DNA of 64,000 nt from Petunia secreta (lineage: Eukaryota; Streptophyta; Magnoliopsida; Solanales; Solanaceae), in contig JARKIP010000042.1 of NCBI GenBank assembly GCA_029990175.1, positions 248,001 through 312,000 on the forward strand, read 5' to 3'. This document shows positions 34,916 through 45,774 of this stretch, one piece after another; within the stretch, counting starts at the first letter, position 1; every line of letters starts with the position of its first letter. Below the pieces are notes generated by a model. It did not search any database. It was not told the origin of the DNA and worked only from the letters and a program-made list of their open reading frames with translations. The position numbers and the translations under genes are program-made.

Positions 34916-36619
34916 ATGGAAGAGCAAGATTGGGATCTACATGCGGTGGTCAGAAGCTGCGCCGCCACTAACTCCGCCACCACCACCACCGCCACCACCA
35001 CCACCAGTGTCACCACATCATGTTCCATAAATATTCAACCTATATCCAACTTCCAACCAAGACAAGATGTTGAAAACAACTCTTTTTGCTCTCAAGATCT
35101 GTACTTTGACCCAAGATTTGCTCAACATACTTCTTTTGAAGAGTTGCATGAGTTGTGCAAGCCTTTTATTGCTGAATCACCACCACAAAAGTTGCCTCTT
35201 TCACCCTTGTCTGTTCTTGGAGGATTACAAAAACAAGAGCAACAACAAAAGCCCCTTATTCATCAACTAAATTCAACAAGGCCTATACAGCCCAAACGAC
35301 CCTTATCTCTAAATGGTTCCACAATTAGTACTACTAGTTTACATGCTCAAAGTCCAAGAACCAAAAGAAGGTAATTTAGACTTTTTTTTTTTGTTTATTT
35401 TTTTAATGAAAAGATTGGATTCTTTTGACATCTTACATTATAATTTCAACTCTTTTTCACATATTTAATGGATTTATTTATTTTTATTTTTTTTTAAATT
35501 TTTTTGGTATACAGGAAGAATCAGTCGAAGAAGGTATGTCAAGTAGCTGCTGATGCTTTATCTTCTGACATGTGGTCTTGGAGAAAATATGGGCAAAAAC
35601 CCATTAAAGGCTCTCCATACCCAAGGTATTGGTTCTTCCTTTTAGTACATTCTAGGTTGCTTCTAACAAGTACTTTCACCATTTTGCAAAGCTAAACAAA
35701 AATAGAATGAAAAATATAATCAAATTCAGGAAATAAAAAAAACAACTTTACTTTCTCAGTAACATTGAGTTCATTTTTTCTATTCTCATATGAATTACCT
35801 TTGGAAATATGTTTTTGGAGTGTTTATTGTGTTCATAGTCAGGGGCCAAAGATAGAAGCCCAAGTACAGGATTGGTCGAACTTAATAATTTTAGTCAAAA
35901 TATTGTATCGTTTGCGCGTTGAGATAATTCATTACATATATATAAATATTAAATTTCGAATCCGATTATTAACACTTAAAATTAGCATTGTAAAATCCAA
36001 AACTTAAAATTAGCATAGTAAAATCCAAAATTTATAAGTTGAAATTCTACATCCGTCTCAGTTCATTCATAGAATAGTGAATTTTAGTCATATTTTCTGA
36101 ACATTTTTCTTTGGATTAAACAGGGGATATTACAAATGTAGCACTTCAAAAGGTTGTTTGGCCCGAAAACAAGTGGAGCGAAATAGATCCGACCCGAATA
36201 TGTTCATTGTAACATATACAGCTGAACACAACCATCCAATGCCTACACACAGAAACTCCCTCGCCGGAGTCAGCCGCCACAAGGCTGGCAATTCAGAAAC
36301 CGGCACCGTGGCGGCTGAGTCCAACAAACCCACAAGCTCATCGCCGGTATCTTCACCGGTGACTAACTCTCCGGCACCGGAAAATCAAGAAAGCAGCAGG
36401 GATGAAAGAGAAGACATTTTTGAAGAAGATGATGATGAATTTGGCGTTTCCAATAACATGGCATTGGATAATATGGAACCTGACGATGATTTCTTTGAGG
36501 GTTTGGAAGAACTTGAAGTTCCGATCACCGGAGAAATCTTGCCGGAGAAATTTAATGGGAATTTGCAGTTCCCTTGGCTGGGAAATAATGCTGCAACTAC
36601 GGCGGCTGGCGGTAGTTGA
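34916..36619 (+). CDS. WRKY transcription factor, group IIe (WRKY22/27/29-like)
   Basis: Three exons: 34916-35370, 35515-35625 and 36124-36619, joined by GT-AG introns into 353 codons. The WRKY domain reads WRKYGQKPIKGSPYPR (end of exon 2), then GYYKCSTSKGCLARKQVER with a CX5C...HNH zinc finger in exon 3. The second intron splits the Arg codon just after SPYP, the conserved WRKY-domain intron position. The N-terminus has a Thr/Ala-rich stretch (about residues 20-40) and a Gln-rich patch. A basic KRRKNQSKK cluster precedes the domain. The C-terminus is acidic and rich in Ser/Pro. Such proteins bind W-boxes (TTGAC) in the nucleus, and the WRKY22/27/29 relatives act in immune and stress signalling. 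All signature residues are intact. Confidence 0.95.
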
Positions 36620-38782
36620 CTTGCTTAGAGAAAAGTAGATGGAGAAAAAGATTTTTATTTTTCACTCTGTGTCCGGTATTCATTTTGGGACTCGATTATT
36701 TTGAATTCATGCTGGCAAGTTTTATATGGGGTAAAACGTATACGCGACGACTTTATTTTTAAAGCTCGAAACCGATAAATAACTCGAGTCTGAAACCTCT
36801 GATCGAGGATCGCAATAGTTGACTAACTAGAACAAAAAGTAGATTGAGAAAAGTTGATGAAATGATGCTTTTCTTCTCACTCACTTCTCTTTTTGTTCCG
36901 TTAGAGATAGGGAGATAGAAAAGGAGAAGAGAATCTTGAAATCACAGAATTATCTTCTTTTATTGATTTTTTGTACGTACAACGTATAATTCCCATACAA
37001 TCATCATAGAGAGGGGGGGGGGGGGGGGGGATTTGTAGAGAAAAAAAGGAAAAATCAAGGTATCATTTTGCATGATAAGGGTATATAAATATATGGGTAT
37101 AATTATGTAATTTCTATTAGAATCATTACAAATGATTAATATCTTTAGTAACTTTCCATCACTTTCATTGTTTGTGCTTGATTGTTTGTGTTACTACTAA
37201 TTTTGTGGGAGAGATTTCGGGCCAAAAGGAATCTTGGGAAATTGGCTTTGACAATTCACTTGAAATGCTTGTTTTTATTCTTCAAAGCGAATTAGATACT
37301 TGTCAATGATTGCAGCATTCCAAAATTATAGACATGTCTCTGAGAAGTTGCATACTGGAACGCGGTGAACATGATGTAAAATATGGTGAAACCAAATGAA
37401 TGGAATAGAGCTAGTCTTGTAGAATGATTCATGAAATATAACTCAAGCTAAATGAGTGCGTCAGCGCCTAGAGTAAAAACTGTCTCACCAATTGGACATA
37501 AAAAGCATGTTCATCTTCAGCGAATGAGTTTTGGAGTACTTGTGTTGTTTGTCAAGCATAAAGTGCAACCTCAAGTGTGGACCCCATACGAGAAATGGGA
37601 TATTATTGCACATTATACCTCCATATGAAACAAATCATCCCCAAGTCCCTGTTCAAAATCTTTTACCAAAACCTCTTTTCGTACAAAATAAAAAGAAAAA
37701 ACATTCAGGTTCATCAGCTCTTTGCCTGTTTAAAAAATCTTCTACCAAATCCTTATTCCGTAAAAAAAAAGAATGACGGGGAAAGTAACTCTTTGCTGAG
37801 GTGGTTTGGATACTTGAAGTCTGAAGAGTTGAAAATTGGCACGACAAAGGGGACTTTTGGAAAAGATCTAGATATGAATTTTCAGTCAGCTCCTCCAATA
37901 AGATAAGTATAGAATTCTGTTTGGTAAACATTTATCAGTAACCTTGGTAGAAATAGTATTTAACATGGCATCACATTTTAAAACTTATTGCTAGTGTAAA
38001 CACCCCCTTGTACTTTGGACAAAAAACCAGTTACACGCCTCGTATATATAAAATTTAAATCTTAAAAACTAAATAGGGTCTTTTGTAATACATACGATCT
38101 ATGTTTTAAAATTCTAACTTATGGCTATTTGTTTCAAGTACTATACGTGGTGGGATCCTAGTGAAATAGCCTGAAATATCGTATTGAGGTTGAACATAAA
38201 CATTGAGCAGAGACGAAAGTCAATGTTAATAATCCGATACTTCGGATCCTGCTTTGACGAAAGGGAAGATATTGTCAATAAATAAATACCGAACGGAAGA
38301 GACGTCGCTCGGCCGACCTTTAACAAACAATTTGGCAATATGGAAAGCCGACGGTAAAAGCTTACTTGTTTATACCAAATTAATTAATCAATCCAGCTAC
38401 AAACATGAAGTAAATAATTTTTACTTACTAATTAAGTTATATATATTGTCAATTTAAATTTTAACGGCTGAGGTTAATTTGTTAATTTAAATTGTTTAAT
38501 ATAATGTGAACCGCGATAACTTGTTTAATCTAATGTGAACCAAGATAACTTATAATATATCTTTTTCCAATTAAATTGTAGAAAAAATAAAGCAATTACT
38601 AACATATATTTGGCTAACTATTGATTTACTTACGTTAATAACAATATCTACTCAGATTACGGAAAACTTATATACACACCCACAATAGATGGATAGCCGG
38701 CCGTAGAAATGCCAAGAAATTAAATCTTGTTGTCCATTAAAAATCTAATCCAAATTTATTTTGCGAGAGAAGAAGAAGAAGA
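36620..38782. other. intergenic region between WRKY and LEA14-like genes
   Basis: The WRKY 3' UTR should lie in the first few hundred bases. An 18-base G run is at 37013-37030. Short frames at 37531-37906 show no recognisable product. A TATATACAC motif near 38669 may serve the LEA gene. Confidence 0.5.
37013..37030 (+). repeat. homopolymer run of 18 G
   Basis: An uninterrupted G run follows GAGA. It could form a G-quadruplex, or its length may be a sequencing or assembly uncertainty. Confidence 0.8.
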
Positions 38783-40485
38783 ATGGATCTAGTAGACAAG
38801 GCAAAGAATTATGTGTCGGAGAAGGTGGCAGAAAAAGTGGCAAACATGGAGAAGCCAGAAGCAACTATAGAAGATGTGGATGTTAAGAAGATAAGCTTTG
38901 ATAGTATTTCCTATCATGCTAAGGTCTCTGTTAGCAATCCTTACAAGGTTCCAATTCCTATCATGGAGATTGCTTACGTTGTCAAAAGCGCCGGCAGGTT
39001 TCCACTTCCTATTTTCCTTTTATTTTTTCTTCATTTATACAATCATCTCGCGCATGAATTCGCTCATCTGGCTAATTTGTATTCCCGCTGCAAAATCCAT
39101 TACTATTATATTGGGAAAATGACCAACTAAGATTTTTTCAATTCTTACGTCTCAAAATCGACCCCCTATTAAAAGAATGGCATCCATTTCTGATTTCTCT
39201 ATGTCCTCGGTAGTTATCGCCTTTTAGCACATATATACTTGTTTGCATGTTAATATTAAAATGTGCCTATTTAATCTTATTGATTCTAAGTTCTGAATTG
39301 GTAGATCACTTTCTTTGTGTCGAATTTCTTTCTGATCTCTCTATAAGTCTTTGAACGTTACCTTCTACATATGCTGTGGCCTGTGGGTGTTTTGATCAGA
39401 GCACATCTTTTCACCTGTTGTTCAACATGGATGCACGATCAGTTCTCTTTTGTAGTTCCAAATTCTTTTTGTTTTATTGTAAACATCATTTAATTACCAA
39501 ATTAATTAATTCCATTCGGGTGGCATTAACATTTAGTTTTGAGTTTGGATTTGAAAATAAAAATTGTATTTGATTTGCTTATTTAGAAATAATTGTGTTA
39601 GTTTAGATTTAGTTCTGGAATAATTTGTGTAGGAAATAGCTCTATTCCAATTTGGCTGTTTTTCTAATTAAGCTATCATTCGAACTTTGAAAGAAAATAT
39701 TAGGTTACACTACTTAAATATTCCAGTTGGCTTTCAAAATATTACAAAGAATAATTGAGTAACCATATTTCTCAATTACTAGAAAGTTATTCCCTCTGTT
39801 CCATTTTATGTGTCATAGGTTGACTTGGTACAAAGTAGAAATAAAGGAAGACTTGTGGTGTAAAATAAGCCAAAGAAGTTTGTGTGGTTGTAAATCATTT
39901 CAGTAATGGTAAAACTGTAATTTTGAAGTTAAATTGTTACTACCAAATTTAGAATGCTGCCATTCTTTTTGGAACAGACCAATAAGGAAATACTGCCACA
40001 TAAATTGGAACGGAAGGAGTAGTAAACAAGATTAGAAAGAGACAAAAAATTGTCACTAATATTCAAAATTAAATTTGCTAAAGTTTATTTTCAATTATCC
40101 GTATACTGATGGATTCTTTTTCTTTGAATACAGGATAGTTGCGACAGGTACAATTCCAGACCCTGGGTCACTGAAGGCTAAAAGCACAACCATGGTAGAC
40201 GTACCAGCTAAGGTTCCACACAGTGCAATAGTGAGCTTATTGAGGGACATTGCAGCAGATTGGGACATTGATTATACGCTTGAATTAGGTCTCATTATTG
40301 ACGTTCCAGTCATTGGTAATTTTACTATTCCACTCTCTTATAGCGGCGAGTACAAACTTCCTACATTGTCTGATTTATGGCGAGGTGACGAAGAAGAAGA
40401 CAAAGAAGATAAAGAAGACAAAGAAGATAAAGAAAAGAAAGAACGGAAAGAAAAGAAAGCAGAGAAAGAAGAAAAAGAGAAGTAA
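38783..40485 (+). CDS. LEA14-like (LEA_2, WHy domain) desiccation-protection protein
   Basis: Exon 1 is 38783-38997 and exon 2 is 40134-40485. They are joined across a 1,136-bp GT-AG intron to give 188 codons; the junction codon (AG|G) gives ...KSAGR-IVATG. The start MDLVDKAKNYVSEKVAEKVANMEKPEA, the central ISYHAKVSVSNPYKVPIPI and the C-half IPDPGSLKAKSTTMVDVPAKVPHS are typical of Lea14 proteins. These are small cytosolic proteins with a beta-sandwich WHy fold, usually linked to water-deficit and other stress. The usual length is near 150 residues. Here a tail of about 35 residues made almost only of Asp, Glu, Lys and Arg (EEEDKEDKEDKEDKEKKERK) is added. No signal peptide is seen. A Stowaway MITE sits in the intron. 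Confidence 0.93.
39790..40019. mobile_element. Stowaway-like MITE in the LEA14-like intron
   Basis: TCCCTCTGTTCCATTTTATG at the left faces CATAAATTGGAACGGAAGGA at the right over about 230 bp. TA lies on each side (39788-39789, 40020-40021). It ends 114 bases before the acceptor site of exon 2. Confidence 0.85.
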
Positions 40486-41275
40486 CAAGTTGTGTTATAT
40501 TGTGGCTCTATGCATGAGTCTTGAAAGTTAGTACTTAATTAGGAAGTATAGCTAGCAAGCTGTGTTTTATATTATATTGTGGCATTATGAGGTCTTTCTT
40601 TTGCCACAGTATATATGATGTTTCTCCTTTTAGTTTCTTTGAGCCTTTTCTATATGAACGTCTAAAGTATAGCGATCGATTTGAACTTTCTTAGCTTCTT
40701 CATCGATACTATTTGAACTAACTAGTTGGTGCTGTTGCAAGAGCAAGGAAGAACAGCTATTACAGCTGGTCAGCCTAACTAGCTAGGACAAGCTCTATAG
40801 TTCATGGAGGACACAGAAAGCAGCGTATGTCATGGGTTTATGAGTATCAAAGTTTGTAAAATACTACTCTACTATATATACTAGCAGGGCTTATTTTCTT
40901 CTTCCTTTAAATTTCATAATCTGTCACAAGCAAATGTAAAATCGCGCGCCTCATCTCTAATTAGATGTGCCCTTTTTGTGTGCATCTCAATTATATTATT
41001 GTATATTGAACAGCTATACGCGTCTCAAAATTGGTCAGACAGGAAGAAGCGCATAATCCTTTGTGTATGCTCGAATTTGAAACATGAACTTCAAATTTTG
41101 CATCTCTTATTAATTGACCACTAGACAACATGTATTTTGATCAATCTCTTGTGATCATCTGTGCAACTTTGATGTCTACATCATAAAGAGAACCTTCTTC
41201 CCTACTCGATTGATTTGGAACTCTGTACGTTCTTTCGAAAATAATTAATTCTGATAGAACACAATCTACAGTGTA
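40486..41275. other. intergenic region between the LEA14-like and tRNA genes
   Basis: LEA 3' UTR is expected in the first 200 bases. No other gene is seen. Confidence 0.5.
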
Positions 41276-41348
41276 GGGGATGTAGCTCAGATGGTAGAGC
41301 GCTCGCTTAGCATGCGAGAGGTACGGGGATCGATACCCCGCATCTCCA
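41276..41348 (+). tRNA. tRNA-Ala (anticodon AGC)
   Basis: A 73-base cloverleaf: acceptor GGGGATG pairs with CATCTCC and is followed by A73. The D-arm is GCTC...GAGC. The anticodon stem CTCGC/GCGAG encloses loop TTAGCAT with AGC at 41309-41311. The T-arm is CGGGG-ATCGATA-CCCCG. Intron-free, CCA not encoded. Boxes A and B of the internal promoter are intact. A TTTT at 41352-41355 is the RNA polymerase III terminator. This is a nuclear gene that decodes Ala GCN codons. Confidence 0.97.
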
Positions 41349-42027
41349 ATCTTTTCCCATTTTCGTTTGTTTGTTCTACCTTTTCCCCTTTTCTCTTTTT
41401 TCTTGTTTCCTTTTCCTTTTCTATAAGGTTTCTGACTAAAATCGTTACAAACCCTTTCCTGCCTTGACATCTCTCTTTGTTTTGCTTTACGTTTTTTGCT
41501 TTATTTGTTTCCTGGTTGTTTTTGAAGTAATGCTAATAGTGAAGGCAATTTCCTTTCTCGAAGTTTGATATTGTAAGCTATCGTTTTCTGCTATTTTAAT
41601 TTCTTCCACCTATAAAACATCAATGAGTCTAAAAAATTTACCTTTTTTTCAGCTGAGCGTGGTGCTAGAAATTCGAAACGGCATTAAAATTAAGTTGACT
41701 AATTAGACCGCGTTGTATTTATCTACCGTTTTATATTAAAAAAAACACTTTGAGGGAAAAAAAAAATGAAACATTATTAAACACCTCAATAGATATAAAA
41801 TCGTTAAACACCTCAGTAGATATAAATTAATATTTAACACAAGATATAAAAAGTGTTTTAGAACCGTGTTTGTGTTTTACTTGAGACATTTTAGCTTTTT
41901 AATATGAATCAACAATTAACACAAGATACAAGAAATGTTTTATAATAGTGGCTGTATTTTAATTGAGACATTTTAGATTTTTAATATTAAGATCATAGAG
42001 AACGCTCGATCATTAGCCTCCATAACG
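41349..42027. other. intergenic region with an 82-bp tandem duplication
   Basis: No gene is seen. The T-rich start contains the tRNA terminator. A degenerate tandem duplication lies at 41834-41992. Confidence 0.55.
41834..41992 (+). repeat. degenerate tandem duplication, two units of about 82 bp
   Basis: TTAACACAAGATA starts at 41834 and 41916. Both units end with GAGACATTTTAG.TTTTTAATAT. Confidence 0.7.
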
Positions 42028-42038
42028 GAATGAGATCC

Positions 42039-42294
42039 TGATGCAGTCTAGACTGATCAAGCTAAGGAGCTTCATGATGTTCACTTGATGGTGAAGAAGA
42101 GCTATAATTGTGCAATGATTTAAGAAGCGGGCAGCATGTTGGAGGAGACAAGAGAGGCATTGATTAGCATTGGAGAAGTGACGTCCTAGAAGGATGGTTG
42201 GTGCATGGTACTCGCGTGGCACGCAGACTCAATTTCTTAGATAATTCAGCCGCATGGTGGCCTCGTTTATTGGCCTTAATACCCTGTTTTTTTT
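42039..42294 (+). repeat. 5' LTR of the pol-less element, first part
   Basis: Matches 57480-57738 up to the T run (CTGTTTTTT), where the MITE was inserted. Confidence 0.9.
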
Positions 42295-42496
42295 GGGACA
42301 CTTACAAAAATACCCACAAAACTAAAATAATTACAGCCACTACCCACTACTTTCAAATATTACCCGACCTACCCACTAAACTATTTATCCACTCTATCCA
42401 TCCAGACTCGTATACCATAGTTTATGCAGTATACCATAAAGGTATACACATATAAGGTATAACAAAGGTATACAGTAATAAATGGCCCTCCAGACT

Positions 42497-43400
42497 TGTT
42501 GAGAGCTGGTTTTGAAGCATGACAAACAGGAAGGACGCCGAGGTTCGTGCAAAGAACCTAGTCCTTGAATTGAAGGGCACGCTTGATCGAAAAGATTACG
42601 GGTTGCAAATCCCTGTGGAACTAGGAGTAGTGGCACGTGGTTGTATACATATCCTAGTCAGACTAAAAGAAGCGGTGCCCAGGCTGTGTCTTCGAAGTGT
42701 GAACAAGAGTTAGACTTCAACATGGAAAAGAGTTACTACGAATCCTAACTTACCAAAATTAAGAGGATTCCCTGTAGGACTCAACTAGGGTTACAAGATT
42801 CGTATAAATGGAAGTAGTGGAGACAGCCGAAGTTCATTTATTCACATATAGAGAGTTGAGAGCATACAAAGGCGATCTGAGAACTGTCTACGTGAGTAAA
42901 CTGGAGAAGACAACTAATTTGCATGCAGAGTATTTGAGTCTAGATCTCTTGTCTAGGTTCATCGAGTTGTAAGTTGTCATTGTGACGAGCGTTCATTGTT
43001 TTACCTATTAGCTTATCTTAGAAGCATATGTATTAGGTGAATTCTTTGTGATTACTAGACAAGCTAGAGTGTAGCTTTGATTAGTGATTAGGGTCTAGAG
43101 TGTAGCCCCTTGGTTACAGAGTTTGTAATAAAAAATGTTGCTCTTGTGTTAGTGGATTCAGTTCTAAAATCTCAAAGTGTGGGTCGTGGTTTTTCTCCCT
43201 TGAGCAAGGAGTTTTCCACGTAAAGTCCTTGTGTCCTTGGTGCGTGTGGTGTTGTGTTTTCAAATCAGAAGGCAGAAGCAAAAGAGACTGAAGAACCCAG
43301 TTCTACAGTTGAAGCACAAGGTTCTTGTAACGAAAATCGGAAGACACTATTCAAACCCCCCCCCCTTCTAGTGCCTTTAGGAGGTGCATAAAGTATAACA
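42497..43400 (+). repeat. 5' LTR of the SIRE-type element
   Basis: Starts TGTTGAGAGCTGG and ends AAGTATAACA. A C run near 43360 differs in length from the 3' copy. Confidence 0.94.
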
Positions 43401-43402
43401 AG

Positions 43403-43414
43403 TGGTATCAGAGC
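43403..43414 (+). other. primer binding site of the SIRE-type element
   Basis: TGGTATCAGAGC, two bases after the LTR. Initiator tRNA-Met type. Confidence 0.9.
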
Positions 43415-43455
43415 GGGTCTTCTCTTGTAAGGCTAACACCTTGAGAAGGATCAGA

Positions 43456-45774
43456 ATGAGTGCACCGCTTACTATTACTGAAGGACAGTCGGTTCTGAGG
43501 CCTCCACAGTTTAATGGGCAATACTACGCATGGTGGAAGAACAAGATAGAGAATTACATATGTGCTGAAGACTATCAACTCTGGCTGATAGTCTCTGAAA
43601 GAAATCTGATTCCCACCAAAATAGTTGGTGAAGGAACCACTGCCACAAAAGAACCTAAGCTGAAAGAAGAGTTTGATGAGACGGGTTATAAGATGATCGA
43701 AAAGAATCACAAGGCCAAGCGTTTAGTCATATGTGGTCTTGGTCCAGAAGAGTTCAATCGAGTATCATCGTATAAGATGGCTAAGGAAATATGGGATGCT
43801 TTACAGGTTGCACATGAAGGAACCACAGAAGTAAAGGACTCAAAAAGGAGAATGTTGAAGAGACAATTTGAGTTGTTTACTATGGGCGAGAAGGAGTCGA
43901 TTCAGGATATGATGACCAGGTTGACCATGATTACAAATGAAATGAGATCCTTGGAGATGGAATTGCCTGAAATAGAGATGGTCGACAAAATCCTGAATGT
44001 GTTGCCTGAAGCATGGGAACCAAAGATGACTGCCATCATTGAATCCAAACCTTTGAAATCCATCAAGCTTGAAGAACTGGTTGGAAGTTTGAAGACGCAT
44101 GAGATGATGAAGGACTCAAAGGCTAAACCAGCAGCAAAGAAGGAAAAGACCCTTGCGCTGGAAGCAACAGAGGAAGCTGATGAATATGTTGATCTTCAAT
44201 CAGTGGAAGCTGCAATGGTAAGTGCCTTAAGACAAAAACTCAATCTGGGAAGGTTTAAAGGATTCAAACGAGGAAACAAGGAGAGCTCTAGCAGGAAGAA
44301 CATAGTTGACAGTCCTGACTACTCTGGATACTTCAAATGCTTCAAGAAGGATCATGCTGTCATGGATTGCCCGATGTGGGAAATAGAGTGGATGAAGAAC
44401 AGAGCTGCTAAGGAAAAGGAAAAGGAAACCACAAAGGAATATGATGCAGACAGAAAGAAGTCAAGACGGCCCCCAAACTTTAGAGCAGAACGAAGGAAAA
44501 GGAAGGAAGCTTTCTATGCCACATGGGGACCAACTGATAGTGAGTCTGATCATGAAAAGGAGGCTGAGGATGACTCACCACTAGCACTAGCAGGTATGAC
44601 AGACGTTAGTTCTGATAAAGAAGATCCTCGAGAATTCAGAGGAGGAAGAGATCCATCAAAGCCACCAGTGTTCAATGGGACTCATTACAATCATTGGAAG
44701 AAGCAGATGAAAAATTACCTGCATGCAACTGATTACAGCCTGTGGCTGATTGTGAAAAGAGGACCTCATGTTCCTGTGAAGAGAGCAGTAAATGGAGTCC
44801 TGGTGCCAAAGAAAGTGGAAGAACTAGATCCTCAAGATCTAGACTGGTTACAAGCAAACTCCAAGGCTGAGGGGTATCTAAGAAGAGGACTTACAGATGA
44901 TGTGCTTGCACGGATACTGGAATGTAAATCTGCCAAGGAAATATGGAAGAAACTGAAGGAGTTGTACATAGCCGACAACACCAAAAAGGACTCTGCTCTC
45001 ATGGCAACTGATGAAGAGGAAGCTGGCTGTTCAGCAGAGGTATGCTTGTCTGATCTAAAGAAAACTTTACATACATAGTCTTCTGAAAATTTAATTCTAA
45101 TCACAGCCACCTTGATTGAAGGATATGAAAAAGAAAAGCTTGAAAAAGATAAATTAACTGAAGAACTGAGTAATCTTAGAACTAAGCACAAGAGTCTCCT
45201 GGAACTGAATATTGAACTTGAAGAAACAAATGCCATCTTGAAAGGGCAGACTCTTGTGTCAAACTCTAAGATTACTGAGCTTGAATTGGAATGTAATCAG
45301 TTAAGAGAGAGTAAGAATGGTAAGCAAGTTATGAGTGAAGTTCAAACCTTTCTGGAAGACGAGTTGAAAAGAGCCAATAAAATTCTGTATCAGGAAATTG
45401 AAAAAAACAGGATTTTAAATCAAAAAGTTGAAAACTCAAAACTTGAACTTACCAGACTGACAAAATGGAATAAATCTTCTGAGGCAATGAATTGGTTTTT
45501 TGAAAATCAAAACAAAGAAAAACAAGGATTAGGATTCAAGAAGCCCCTGCCTCCATATAATCCTAAAAGCAAATATGTGGGTCTACCTTGTAACATGTTA
45601 TGCACTTTTTGTGGTGAAACTGGTCATGTTAAACAAAAGTGTGTTAACATCAGCAAGGCAAAGGCCAAAAATAAAAGATGTGTTTTACCCAAATGGGCCA
45701 AACAAGATCTGATTTATCCATTCTCTCATAAGAAGGGACCCAAGCTTGTCTGGGTTCCTAAGGTTAACCTCTGA
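43456..45774 (+). pseudogene. gag of the SIRE-type element with a duplicated N-terminal domain
   Basis: ATG 43456 gives MSAPLTITEGQ. The first gag domain is PPQFNGQYYAWWKNKIENYI ... AKEIWDALQ, with the later KRQFELFTMGEKESIQDMM region. At about 44310-44375 is a degenerate knuckle in which the first Cys is Tyr (YFKC...DHAVMDC). A second, partial copy of the N-terminal domain then follows: PPVFNGTHYNHWKKQMKNYL ... AKEIWKKLKELY (about 44655-44965). TAG 45076-45078 interrupts the frame. The next part is a coiled coil (45112-45480), then an intact knuckle CTFCGETGHVKQKC near 45602. TGA 45772-45774 stands at the gag-pol border, where SIRE elements normally have a stop. Confidence 0.85.

Noticed and set aside
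36158..36619. separate 153-codon gene
   Set aside because: It is the third exon of the WRKY gene; the apparent start is a TTG codon inside the WRKY domain.
37531..37906. small genes between WRKY and LEA14-like loci
   Set aside because: Two overlapping short frames with no motif, promoter or conservation evidence.
40075..40485. independent start upstream of LEA exon 2
   Set aside because: The first 20 residues are intron sequence; the AG acceptor at 40132-40133 joins it in frame to exon 1.
42519..42713. 64-codon ORF identical to one at 52223-52417
   Set aside because: LTR sequence of the SIRE-type element read in a chance frame.
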